From positions 30,783 through 94,782 of the forward strand of contig JAJEBN010000100.1 in assembly GCA_022822525.1 (NCBI GenBank): DNA of 64,000 bases. Reading direction: 5' to 3'. The notes beneath the pieces were generated by a model, which ran no database searches, was not told the DNA's origin, and worked only from the letters and a program-made list of their open reading frames with translations. This DNA is from Acidimicrobiia bacterium (GTDB taxonomy: Bacteria; Actinomycetota; Acidimicrobiia; Acidimicrobiales; Poriferisodalaceae). Positions 33,104 to 41,001 of the stretch are shown piece after piece. Position 1 is the stretch's first letter, and every line of letters begins with the position of its first letter. The position numbers and the translations under genes were made by a program.

Positions 33104-34048
33104 GTGGCCTTGTTCTTGCAGCGTGTCTTCGACGCGATGTCCAACGGCTCCGCCTACGCGGCGCTGGCTGTAGCGATCTCGATGGTGTTTCGCTCGACCG
33201 GCGTGCTGAACCTGGCCCAGGGGCAGATGGCCATGCTGTCGGCGTACATCGCGGTGGTGTTCGCTGCCGGCGCGGATCCCGGCGTCGCGTTCTCGGGCTG
33301 GCTGACACCGTTCGCGACGCCGTGGCCGATCTGGGCCTCCATTGCCGGGGCCGTCGTGATCTCGGCCGTGCTGGGCGCGCTGCTCGAGTACACGGTGATC
33401 CGACCGATGCACGGCGACCCCGTGCCGACCATCGGAGCGACGCTCGGGCTCTACCTGCTCATCGGCGTCTTCGTGGTCAAGCACTTCGGCGGGCGTCAGC
33501 GGTTCTTCGACTCGCCCTTCCCGCAGGAGCACACCGACCGGTTCGTCATCGGGGGCGCACGGCTGTGGTTCGACACCATCGGGCTGACGCTCACGATGCT
33601 GGCGGCCATCGGCGTGCTTGCGCTGATCCAGCGGACGACCAAGATCGGGCTCGCCTTCCGCGCCATCACCTCCAATCGCGACAGCGCAGCTCTGGTGGGC
33701 ATCAGGGTCGAGCAGATCGTGATGGGGGGTTGGGCAGTGGCAGCGGCGCTGGGCGGTCTGGCGGGCGGGCTCATCGCCGGGGAGCTCAACGTGCGGCCCA
33801 GCATGATGGAGCGGCTGCTGATCTTCGGTCTCGCGGCGGCCACGCTCGGCGGTCTGCGCAGCCCGGCGCTGGCGCTCGCCGGCGGCTACCTGTTCGCCTT
33901 CGCCGAGACGATCATGGCCGGCTACGTCGGCTTCATCGACAGCCAGGTCACGCTGGTGTGGGCGCTCGGCGTGCTCATCGTGGTGCTGGCGGTGCGCCCA
34001 TCAGGCCTGCTGTCGCGCAAGGCCGCCCGCGAAGGGCTGCAGACGTGA
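33104..34048 (+). CDS. branched-chain amino acid-type ABC permease (LivH-like)
   Basis: Inner-membrane permease of the HAAT family, about 314 aa with about eight helices. The N-terminal segment GSAYAALAVAISMVFRSTGV and NLAQGQMAM are typical of LivH, and the cytoplasmic loop reads TTKIGLAFRAITSNRDSA. The end of the gene overlaps the start of the following LivM-like permease (GTGA). An ATG at 33086 would add six residues. No binding protein or ATPases follow, so this pair must depend on components encoded elsewhere. Confidence 0.85.
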   Translation: MALFLQRVFDAMSNGSAYAALAVAISMVFRSTGVLNLAQGQMAMLSAYIAVVFAAGADPGVAFSGWLTPFATPWPIWASIAGAVVISAVLGALLEYTVIRPMHGDPVPTIGATLGLYLLIGVFVVKHFGGRQRFFDSPFPQEHTDRFVIGGARLWFDTIGLTLTMLAAIGVLALIQRTTKIGLAFRAITSNRDSAALVGIRVEQIVMGGWAVAAALGGLAGGLIAGELNVRPSMMERLLIFGLAAATLGGLRSPALALAGGYLFAFAETIMAGYVGFIDSQVTLVWALGVLIVVLAVRPSGLLSRKAAREGLQT

Positions 34049-35232
34049 CCGATTCGCACGAGCCGCCGACCCCCGGTGCTGAGCCACCGGTGTTCCGCCT
34101 GGCGCTGCGCGAAGCCCCTGTCCCGCCCGCCAGTCCCGCTGCGAGCAGTCCGATCCCCCGGGCCGGGCCGACACCCCACGCCGCCGAATCGGGGACGCCG
34201 TCCGCGCCCTCGCGCGATCAAGCACCCGACGTCGCGGGACGAGCCGGCTCGGCACCGTGGCCCGCTCTGGCCAGCGTCATCGCAGGCATCGTGATGGCGG
34301 CCCTCGCCGTGGTCATGCCGCTGCGGGCATCGTCCACCTTCCTCACCGATGTCACCCAGCTCGCTGCCTTCTGCCTCACCTTCGCTGGGCTCTGGCTGCT
34401 GACGCACCGCATGGGGCTGCTGTCGGTCGGGCACGGTGCGCTCACCGGGTTCGGCGCCTACGCGGCGTTGCACGCAGTGAACGACTTCGGCTTGCCGCCG
34501 ATGCTGATGCCGCTGGCCGGCTTTGCTGCGGGCTGCGCGGTCGGAGCGCTGCTCGGCATCCCGGCGCTGCGGTTGCCGAAGGCATACCTGGCGCTGCTGA
34601 CCCTGTCAGCAGCCGTGGCGTTCCCGATCGTGCTGCGCCAGCTCGACGGCCCGCTGCCGGTCACGCTCGACAGCGAGTTCATTCCGCCGTCCTGGACCGG
34701 CATCGCGCCGAACGATGAGCACATCTGGGAGTTCTGGGTGGTGGTGGCGTGGGCGGCGGTTGCGTTCTGGCTGCTGCATGGCCTGCTGATCGGTCCGATA
34801 GGACGGGCACTGGTCGCGACCAGGGACGAGCCGACGGCCGCAGCGGCGTTCGGCGTGTCGGTGTACCGGCTGCGGCTGGCCGGGGTGAGCCTCAGCAGCG
34901 GTCTCGCCGGCCTGGCCGGTGGCCTCATGCTGATCCCGGTGAACTTCAACGACCAGTCGCTGTATCCCGAGGAGCTGTCGATCAAGCTGTTCGCCCTCAC
35001 GATCGCCTTCGGCAGCACGGCGATCGGGGGCAGCCGGCTCATCATGACGGTGCCGGCGGCGACCGTTCTGGCGCTCTTGCCCGTCTGGCTCGTCGATCGG
35101 CCCGGTTGGGTCACCCAGGGCGGCTGGATCGGATTCTTGAAGTCCGAGTTCTTCCTGTATGCGGCGCTGCTGCTGGTGGCCGCTTACGCACGCAGCCGCC
35201 GGGCGCGCTCCGTCCGCTCCTACGACGCATGA
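34045..35232 (+). CDS. branched-chain amino acid-type ABC permease (LivM-like)
   Basis: A 395-aa permease with a Pro/Ala/Glu-rich cytoplasmic N-terminus of about 65 residues, followed by about nine membrane helices. Family marks are THRMGLLSVGHGALTGFGAY, GIPALRLPKAYLALLTLSAA, and RALVATRDEPTAAAAFGVS with GTST-type loops (AFGSTAIGGS). The GTG at 34045 overlaps the LivH stop, so the genes are coupled. A much longer open frame upstream is antisense/out-of-frame sequence over other genes and is not used. It lacks a fused ATPase, unlike the other transporter of this window. Confidence 0.85.
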   Translation: MTDSHEPPTPGAEPPVFRLALREAPVPPASPAASSPIPRAGPTPHAAESGTPSAPSRDQAPDVAGRAGSAPWPALASVIAGIVMAALAVVMPLRASSTFLTDVTQLAAFCLTFAGLWLLTHRMGLLSVGHGALTGFGAYAALHAVNDFGLPPMLMPLAGFAAGCAVGALLGIPALRLPKAYLALLTLSAAVAFPIVLRQLDGPLPVTLDSEFIPPSWTGIAPNDEHIWEFWVVVAWAAVAFWLLHGLLIGPIGRALVATRDEPTAAAAFGVSVYRLRLAGVSLSSGLAGLAGGLMLIPVNFNDQSLYPEELSIKLFALTIAFGSTAIGGSRLIMTVPAATVLALLPVWLVDRPGWVTQGGWIGFLKSEFFLYAALLLVAAYARSRRARSVRSYDA

Positions 35233-35279
35233 CCGCCGCCGCCGAGCGCTGGGAAGCAGAGCATGGAACGACGGGCTGA
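35229..35279 (+). other. short frame echoing the methyltransferase N-terminus
   Basis: ATG overlapping the livM-like stop opens a 16-codon frame MTAAAERWEAEHGTTG. The downstream methyltransferase starts MSAAERWDAKY, and both share the DNA word GAGCGCTGGGA. It may be a small duplication of the gene start or a short leader peptide. Confidence 0.35.
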
Positions 35280-35313
35280 TCCGGTGTCTGCGAGCCGCGA
35301 TGCGGAGGTGCCG

Positions 35314-35910
35314 ATGAGCGCCGCGGAGCGCTGGGATGCCAAGTACGCCGACTGGCAGGAACCAAGTCCAGCGTCGGACTTCATCACCGGCCAGGCCGGG
35401 CTGCTGGCCGACTGCCCGACCGCTGTCGATCTGGCTGGCGGTACAGGCGGCACGGCATTGTGGCTCGCCGAACGAGGCATCGACACTGCACTGGTCGACG
35501 TCTCCGACCGAGCGCTGGAGATCGCCAGGAACGCCGCAGCCGAGCGGGGCGTACCGCTGCACACAATCTGCGCCGACCTCGAAGCCGACCCCCTGCCGAC
35601 ACCGGCGCAGTTGACCCGGCTTGCAGCCTCGGCGGTCTCTGATGGCGGCTGGCACGCGGTCGTGTGCACCAACTTCCTGCACCGACCCCCGCTTGGCGCG
35701 CTTCGCGACTTCCTCGTGCCTGGCGGCATCGCACTTGTGCTGATCGCCACGGTCGACAACCTGCTGCACAACGCCCGCCCGGGCCGTCCGTTCGTTGTCG
35801 AGCGTGGCGAACTGCCCGAGGTGTGCAGCGGCCTCGACACGATCAGCTTCGACGAGGGCTGGTTCGGCCTGCGTCACGAGGCGCGACTCGTGGCCCGACG
35901 CCCAAGCTGA
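35314..35910 (+). CDS. class I SAM-dependent methyltransferase
   Basis: A 198-aa Rossmann-fold methyltransferase. Motif I reads AVDLAGGTGGTALWLAERG (about 35-53), followed by the acidic residue in ALVDVSDRALEIAR. The N-terminal SAAERWDAKYADWQEPSPASDF resembles TehB/thiol-type small methyltransferases. The ATG at 35314 is chosen because GGAGG lies 5 nt upstream; an ATG at 35263 in the same frame lacks a ribosome-binding site. It may be cotranscribed with the permease pair. The substrate is unknown. Confidence 0.8.
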   Translation: MSAAERWDAKYADWQEPSPASDFITGQAGLLADCPTAVDLAGGTGGTALWLAERGIDTALVDVSDRALEIARNAAAERGVPLHTICADLEADPLPTPAQLTRLAASAVSDGGWHAVVCTNFLHRPPLGALRDFLVPGGIALVLIATVDNLLHNARPGRPFVVERGELPEVCSGLDTISFDEGWFGLRHEARLVARRPS

Positions 35911-35958
35911 GACGCGCCCGATTGCGTACCGGGCAGACGGCAGCCCGGCCCGGCGGCG

Positions 35959-36795
35959 CTAGCTGAGCAGCCAGTCCGCGGGGGTGACGTCCGCGTCGGC
36001 GTAGAGCCGCGACTGGAAGCGGCGCATGCCCGACAGCCAGCGGTCGATGTCGGATGCTTTGCGCTCGCGGTAGGTCTGCACCTCAGGGTGGGGCAGCACC
36101 AGGAAGCGCTCCTCGGCCATGGCCTCGATGACCGTGTCGGCCAGCTGCGAGGGCTGCAAGATGCCGTCGCCTGCGGCGGCGCCCGGCGTGCCGCGCTCCT
36201 GGTCGCCGTTGCCGGTGCGGTCGGGGCTGTTGGCCAGGATGTTGGTCTCCACGGCCTGCGGGCACAGCATCGACACCACGATGCCCTTGTCTCCGTAGGT
36301 GATGGACAGGAACTCGCCCAGCGACACCGCGGCGGCCTTGGTGACTGCATATTGCATTGAGCCGAGCTGGGTCAGCAGGCCCGCCGCTGACGCCGTGTTC
36401 AGCAGGTAGCCGCCGCCGCGTTCGACCATGACGGGGACCGCCGCGCGTGCCGCGTACACGTGGGACATCACGTGCACCTCCCACATGCGCTGAATCTCGT
36501 CGTTCGCCGCCTCGAGGCCGCCCTGAGTCACGTAGCCGGCATTGGACACGAACACATCGAGCGCGCCGTGGGCCGCCACGGTGTCGGCAACCACGGCCTT
36601 GATGGCCTCCTCGTCGGTGACATCAAGCCCGACGGCTGTGCCGCCGAACCGGTCGGCCACGGCCTGCGCTCCGGCCTCGTCACGGTCGACGACCACCAGC
36701 GCCCGCGCCCCTTCAGCCGTGAAGCGCTCGACGAGCGCTTCCCCGATTCCGCTCGCACCGCCGGTGACGACAGCGACTCTTCCTGCAAGTTCCAT
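35959..36795 (-). CDS. short-chain dehydrogenase/reductase
   Basis: Classical SDR oxidoreductase of 278 aa using NAD(P). The cofactor motif TGGASGIG is at about 10-17, followed by an acidic residue in VVVDRDEAG that suggests NAD preference, then VSNAG. The catalytic residues are Ser in NTASAAG and the Tyr-x3-Lys in MQYAVTKAA. The C-terminal region (RERKASDIDRWLSGMRRFQ) is longer than in minimal SDRs. The ATG at 36795 is supported by a TACGCT box 8 nt upstream. It is divergent from the CoA-transferase gene, only 52 bp away. Confidence 0.88.
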   Translation of the reverse strand: MELAGRVAVVTGGASGIGEALVERFTAEGARALVVVDRDEAGAQAVADRFGGTAVGLDVTDEEAIKAVVADTVAAHGALDVFVSNAGYVTQGGLEAANDEIQRMWEVHVMSHVYAARAAVPVMVERGGGYLLNTASAAGLLTQLGSMQYAVTKAAAVSLGEFLSITYGDKGIVVSMLCPQAVETNILANSPDRTGNGDQERGTPGAAAGDGILQPSQLADTVIEAMAEERFLVLPHPEVQTYRERKASDIDRWLSGMRRFQSRLYADADVTPADWLLS

Positions 36796-36803
36796 GGCCG
36801 GGC

Positions 36804-36809
36804 AGCGTA
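36804..36809 (-). promoter_or_regulatory. -10 box of leaderless SDR gene
   Basis: TACGCT on the minus strand, 8 nt before the ATG at 36795. Confidence 0.35.
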
Positions 36810-36847
36810 ATCTCGCGACCCCGACTCGACGCTGGCTTGGAGGTCCG

Positions 36848-38068
36848 ATGGCGGCACCGTTGGACGATGTGAAGGTGATCGAGGTGGACAGCTGGATGGC
36901 CACCCCCTCGGCAGGGGCGATCCTGGCCGACCTCGGCGCCGACGTCATCAAGGTGGAGCCGCTCGACGGCGACCCGGCCCGGGGTTTCAGCCGTCCGGCG
37001 AAGCTGCCGCCCGAGATCAAGGACTACGACTTCCAGTTCGACGTCGACAACCGCGGCAAGCGCTCGATCGCTGTCGACCTGGGTTCACCCCAGGGCCAGC
37101 AGGTCGTCCACCGACTCATTGCCGGCGCCGACGTGTTCATGTGCAACCTGCTCATCCACCGCCAAGAGCGGTTCGGGCTCGATCCCGCGAGCGTCACAGC
37201 GGTCAATCCGCGCATCGTGCACGCCACGCTGACCGGCTACGGCACCACCGGTCCCGAGGCGTGGAGGCCGGGCTACGACGTGACAGCGTTCTTCGGGCGT
37301 TCTGGCATCTACGACGCCATGCGGGAAGGACCCGACGGCGCAGTGCCGATGGCGCGCCCCGCCCAGGGCGACCACACCACGGGCCTGGCACTCGTCGGTG
37401 CCGTGCTCGCGGCGCTGCGCTTGGCCGAGCGCACCGGCGAGGCGCAAGTCGTGGAGACATCGCTCTACGAGACAGCGGTGTGGACCCAGGCGTCCGACTA
37501 CGCCATCACTGCGATGGACAAAGCGCCGCTGCGCCAGCGGGCCCGGCAGAACATGATCATCCCCACCGCAAACCGCTACCCCTGCGGTGACGGCAAGTGG
37601 GTGGTGCTCAACATGCCCCAGGACAGCGCTTGGCCGCTGCTGTGCCGGGTCATCGAGCGGCTCGACTGGCTCGACGACGAGCGCTTTGCCGACATCCGCG
37701 GCCGGTTCGCCCACATGGGAGAGATCGTGGCCGGCATCGACGAGGCGCTCGCGCACCGCACCCGCGACGAATGGGGCGAGATCTTCGATGCCGAGGGAAT
37801 CATCTGGGGCCCGGTGCTGGGCCTGCACGAAGTCGCCGACGATCCCCAAGCCGAGGCGCTCGGCATGTTTCCCACGCTCGACAGCCCCGACATCGGCGCC
37901 TATCGCAGCGTCGGCATCCCGATGCGATTCGCCAACGCCGACGTCGGCCCCCGCGGCCCCTCACCCAAGCTGGGCGCAGACACCCGCGAGGTGCTGGCCG
38001 CCGCCGGCCTCTCCGATGACGACATCAGCGGGCTGATCGACACAGGGGCCGTGCGCGACGCGACATAG
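36848..38068 (+). CDS. family III CoA-transferase (CaiB/BaiF)
   Basis: Transfers CoA between carboxylic acids; 406 aa, the usual size. Family marks are the N-terminal DDVKVIEVDSWMATPSAG, LADLGADVIKVEPLDGD, DNRGKRSIAVDL, and the region of the catalytic Asp (QGDHTTGLALVGAVLAAL). The ATG at 36848 follows GGAGGT with short (3-4 nt) spacing; an upstream open extension runs antisense to the SDR gene and is not used. The acyl substrate is unknown. It is divergent from the SDR and followed by the stress/receiver fusion gene. Confidence 0.9.
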   Translation: MAAPLDDVKVIEVDSWMATPSAGAILADLGADVIKVEPLDGDPARGFSRPAKLPPEIKDYDFQFDVDNRGKRSIAVDLGSPQGQQVVHRLIAGADVFMCNLLIHRQERFGLDPASVTAVNPRIVHATLTGYGTTGPEAWRPGYDVTAFFGRSGIYDAMREGPDGAVPMARPAQGDHTTGLALVGAVLAALRLAERTGEAQVVETSLYETAVWTQASDYAITAMDKAPLRQRARQNMIIPTANRYPCGDGKWVVLNMPQDSAWPLLCRVIERLDWLDDERFADIRGRFAHMGEIVAGIDEALAHRTRDEWGEIFDAEGIIWGPVLGLHEVADDPQAEALGMFPTLDSPDIGAYRSVGIPMRFANADVGPRGPSPKLGADTREVLAAAGLSDDDISGLIDTGAVRDAT

Positions 38069-38118
38069 GGTCGCGTCTAAGTTCGCTTGCACAGACCGCT
38101 CCTCAAGGAGGTGCCGGC

Positions 38119-38964
38119 ATGCGACACGTCCTGATCGTGGCCAACCAAACCCTCGTCGGAAGCCACCTGCACGAGCGGGTCGAGCACATCTTGGCGGTCG
38201 ACCCCGAGACCCGCTTCCACATCGTGGTCCCGGCGACCGGTGCGAACGGGCCCGATCCTGCGCGGGCGCTCGCGGGTGCACGCCGCCGGCTCAGCCAGGC
38301 CTTTGACGCGCTCGACGACATCGGCGCCAGCGTCACCGGCGAGGTCGGGCCGGCGCATCCCGTCGTGGCGGTCAACCTTGCGATCGACCGGCTGAGTCCC
38401 GATCTGATCATCCTGAGCACGCTGCCCGCTGGTGCGAGCCGCTGGCTGCATCTGGATCTGCCGCATCGCTTGCAACGTCGCTTCGGGGTGCCGGTGGAGC
38501 ACATCACGGCCGAGACGCAGACCGTCGACCGCGCCGGCGGATTCGAGCCTCCGGTGCTGCACACCCCAGACGACACCGTCCACGTGCTGCTGGCGGAGGA
38601 GAACTCTCACGACGTCGACGTGCTCACCCTGGCCCTGGCAGAGGCCGGCACGCGCAACCAGGTGCGGGTGGCGCACGACGGCGCCAATGCCCTCTCGTTC
38701 CTGCGCACGGTCGGCTCCTCCGAAGTCGACTTGGTGCTGTTCGACCTGAAGCTGCCGGTGGTGAGCGGTTTCGACCTGCTCGCCGAGATCCGGGGCGCCA
38801 CCGAGTTCGACAAGGTGATGATGGTTGCGCTGACGACCGAGGAGGCTGCGGAGGACCGCGCCAGGGCATACGACCTCGGCGCCGACGCCTTCGTGATGAA
38901 ACGGCCCGACTACAGCCAGATGGCCCACGTCATCGACGACCTGCTGGCCGAGGTCGCCGGGTAA
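38119..38964 (+). CDS. universal-stress-like domain fused to response-regulator receiver domain
   Basis: A 281-aa two-domain protein. Residues 1 to about 140 resemble the actinobacterial UspA-like nucleotide-binding fold (HVLIVANQTLVGSHL; RFHIVVPAT; LIILSTLPAGASRWL). Residues about 153-280 are an Rcp1-like CheY receiver: acidic pair in LLAEEN, phosphoacceptor Asp in LVLFDLKLP, Thr in VALTTEE, and Lys in FVMKRPD. There is no DNA-binding output domain. A strong AAGGAGG lies before the ATG. No sensor kinase gene is adjacent. It may link phosphorelay input to stress signalling; this is inference. Its stop codon lies within a 29-bp tandem repeat. Confidence 0.82.
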   Translation: MRHVLIVANQTLVGSHLHERVEHILAVDPETRFHIVVPATGANGPDPARALAGARRRLSQAFDALDDIGASVTGEVGPAHPVVAVNLAIDRLSPDLIILSTLPAGASRWLHLDLPHRLQRRFGVPVEHITAETQTVDRAGGFEPPVLHTPDDTVHVLLAEENSHDVDVLTLALAEAGTRNQVRVAHDGANALSFLRTVGSSEVDLVLFDLKLPVVSGFDLLAEIRGATEFDKVMMVALTTEEAAEDRARAYDLGADAFVMKRPDYSQMAHVIDDLLAEVAG

Positions 38965-39014
38965 CCGGCGACAATCAGGCACGGGCCGGGTAACCGGCGA
39001 CAATCAGGCACGGG
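38957..39014 (+). repeat. 29-bp tandem direct repeat (two perfect copies, a decayed third)
   Basis: Unit 38957-38985 is repeated exactly at 38986-39014. Each copy begins CCGGGTAACCGG and ends AGGCACGGG; a partial third copy follows. The first copy contains the stop codon of the receiver-fusion gene. No spacers, so it is not a CRISPR. Confidence 0.9.
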
Positions 39015-39133
39015 CCGGCCAGCCGGCGATCAGATTTCTCTCGTGCCCGCGATCACATCGCGGCTTCCCTCAGTCACAATGTGCCTATGACATTTGTGAT
39101 GTTTGCACTGATCGGAACCGGCGTCTTCTAAGG

Positions 39134-39167
39134 CGGCCGCAACGTCGCCGGTCGCGTTCAGCGGCCG
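39134..39167. terminator. hairpin at the 3' end of the thioesterase gene
   Basis: CGGCCGC-AACG (39134-39144) can pair with CGTT-CA-GCGGCCG (39155-39167), leaving a 2-nt bulge. It overlaps the stop codon of the minus-strand gene. No T-tract. Confidence 0.35.
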
Positions 39168-40087
39168 GCGACACGAGCCGCATTCATGCCGCCTGGGAAG
39201 CCGATCGCAGCGGGCGCTTCGACCTGGCTCTGCAGCACCCAGCCGAGCAGGCCGCGCTGGTCGTAGATGACCGTGTGGGTGCCGGCAAGCCCCTGGGGCG
39301 CCACCACCGTGGCCGCGTCGAAGTAGAACCACTCCCCCGCCGGCACGCGCAGCAGCTGCAACGTCACGTCGGTGTTGATAAAGGCGCCGCCTGACGGCGA
39401 GAAGTCCCACCCCACGGCGGCGCCCAGATCGGCCAGGGTCGCAGCCCGCACCAGCGGCGACGTCTCCTCGCCGGCCATGAGCGGGTGGTCGAGCCGCAGC
39501 CACGTGCGGCCGGGGCCCGGCTCCTCCGTCGAGCCGCCGACGAAGCGAAAATCCACCGCGTCGGCGTTGAAGCCGGGACGCGGGTAGTCGATGTCGGGAT
39601 TGGCGCCAGGGTCGGCGCGCTCGTCTGGGATGGGCGGCAGCGACTGCCCGTCACCGGCAGCGTCGCCGTCCGGCGGCGCAGTGGGGTTCAGCCATTGCGA
39701 GGTCGCCCGCGCCACCAAGCGCCCGCCGGTCTCGCCGCTTGCCTCTCGCACCTCGGCGTCAACGAGCGCTGTCCGCTTGCCGCCCTTGACGGTGGTCGCG
39801 GTGACCTCATAGGTCGCCATCGGCATGCCCGAGAGGATCTCCACCGTCAGCCGGCTGCACACCTGCGAGATACCGAGCTGCCGCTGCTCGCGCTCGACCG
39901 CCCAGCCCAGCAGCCCGCCGATGGCACCGCCGTGCATCACCTGGTGCGCCCACGGACCGCGCGTCAGCTCGGTCGCGCGCACACCGCTGGGCTCCGAGAC
40001 GAACAGGGCCGGGGGCATCGACCCTGGGACAGCTGCGTCTGGGGATTCAGGATTCGCGCCGTTGCGGTCGGATGCCATGTTCACCAC
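39158..40087 (-). CDS. acyl-CoA thioesterase-like protein (double hotdog fold)
   Basis: A 309-aa protein with two hotdog domains of the TesB-like/PaaI-like acyl-CoA thioesterase type. The first has HQVMHGGAIGGLLGWAVERE at about 47-66 and SRLTVEILSGMP, the second LADLGAAVGWDFSPSGGAF and INTDVTLQLLRVPAGEWFY. It is expected to hydrolyse acyl-CoA or aryl-CoA thioesters. The GTG at 40087 is supported by TAGCTT 6 nt upstream; an ATG four codons later (40078) is an alternative. The middle linker (about 130-170) is Pro/Asp-rich. It is divergent from the TRAP transporter genes. Confidence 0.82.
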   Translation of the reverse strand: MVNMASDRNGANPESPDAAVPGSMPPALFVSEPSGVRATELTRGPWAHQVMHGGAIGGLLGWAVEREQRQLGISQVCSRLTVEILSGMPMATYEVTATTVKGGKRTALVDAEVREASGETGGRLVARATSQWLNPTAPPDGDAAGDGQSLPPIPDERADPGANPDIDYPRPGFNADAVDFRFVGGSTEEPGPGRTWLRLDHPLMAGEETSPLVRAATLADLGAAVGWDFSPSGGAFINTDVTLQLLRVPAGEWFYFDAATVVAPQGLAGTHTVIYDQRGLLGWVLQSQVEAPAAIGFPGGMNAARVAGR

Positions 40088-40093
40088 GGCGAC

Positions 40094-40099
40094 AAGCTA
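40094..40099 (-). promoter_or_regulatory. -10 box of leaderless thioesterase gene
   Basis: TAGCTT on the minus strand, 6 nt before the GTG at 40087. Confidence 0.45.
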
Positions 40100-40169
40100 G
40101 GTGGCAGGATGTTGGATCGCCTGTTTCCGCGTTGGAGCGACGCAGGCGAGCCAGAGGGGAAGGGGCGAC

Positions 40170-40994
40170 GTGACCGACACTGCCACGGCGACCCCCGATG
40201 CGCCGTCGGTCGCCGAGGACATCGGCTGGTGGGCACGGCTGCACCCCATCGGCTGGCTTGCGGCCGCCACGCTTGTTTTCGGAATCATCGCCCGGCTGCT
40301 CTGGGACACCGAGTACTGGATCGGCAACCTGGTGTGGTGGAACTGGCTGGTGCTCGCGAGCGCGGTGGCGATGGGCCTCTGGCACGACGGGCTGGACCGG
40401 CTCCGCCGCGGTGTGGAGTCCATCGCCACAATCAGCTTGACTGTGGCATGGATCCTGGCGTGGGTGGTCTTCGCGCTCCAACTGTTCAACGTCATCACCC
40501 GCTACGGCAACGACCTCGTCGAGACCGACATCCTCTTCGGCGAAACCACCAGCTTGGCGTGGCAGTCGTTCGCGCTCATGTTCCTCATTGCCATTAACTT
40601 CGGCGTACGCGACGGCGTGAATCCGCGCATCGACTTCTGGTGGGCCAACTTCGGCGCCAAACGCAAGGCCTGGCTCGACTTCGTCATCCACTCCGCGCTG
40701 CTGTTGCCGTTCATCATCATGGGCATCCGGATCCTCAAGGGCTACGCGGCCACCTCACTGGGCCGTCGGCACAACGGCGAATGGCCGAGCAGTTGGCGAG
40801 TGTGGGAGAGCTGGGAGCAGGGCGTCGATGCAGGCAGCCTCCCGGTGGGGCCGATCAAGGTGATGATCCTCATTGCGTTCATCCTGTTCGGCCTGCAGAT
40901 CCTTGCGGAGATGATCAAGACCGGCTTCGTGATGATCGGCGACGAGGAGAAGGGCGACATTATCGAGCACGAGTCGCCGCTGCGAGTCGAGTAG
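40170..40994 (+). CDS. TRAP transporter small permease (DctQ family, FcbT2-like)
   Basis: Small membrane subunit of a tripartite ATP-independent periplasmic transporter. The 274-aa size is larger than classical DctQ and matches the mannitol/chloroaromatic (FcbT2) branch. Membrane helices are visible at about 25-45, 50-70, 85-110 and near 220. The conserved INFGVRDGVNPRIDFWW and KRKAWLDFVIHSALLLPF are hallmarks of this branch. The GTG at 40170 follows AGGGGAAGGGG. The large permease starts 7 bp after its stop. Confidence 0.85.
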   Translation: MTDTATATPDAPSVAEDIGWWARLHPIGWLAAATLVFGIIARLLWDTEYWIGNLVWWNWLVLASAVAMGLWHDGLDRLRRGVESIATISLTVAWILAWVVFALQLFNVITRYGNDLVETDILFGETTSLAWQSFALMFLIAINFGVRDGVNPRIDFWWANFGAKRKAWLDFVIHSALLLPFIIMGIRILKGYAATSLGRRHNGEWPSSWRVWESWEQGVDAGSLPVGPIKVMILIAFILFGLQILAEMIKTGFVMIGDEEKGDIIEHESPLRVE

Positions 40995-41001
40995 CCGCCC
41001 C

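Noticed and set aside
32764..34044. N-terminal extension of the LivM-like permease by 427 codons
   Set aside because: This stretch is antisense to the deaminase and out of frame over the LivH-like permease; the GTG at 34045 with stop overlap is a better start.
38957..39014. Possible CRISPR repeats
   Set aside because: The 29-bp units are directly adjacent without spacers and are only two or three in number.
39086..39130. Very short frame MTFVMFALIGTGVF after the receiver-fusion gene
   Set aside because: 14 codons, no ribosome-binding site, most likely chance in a locally A+T-rich spot.
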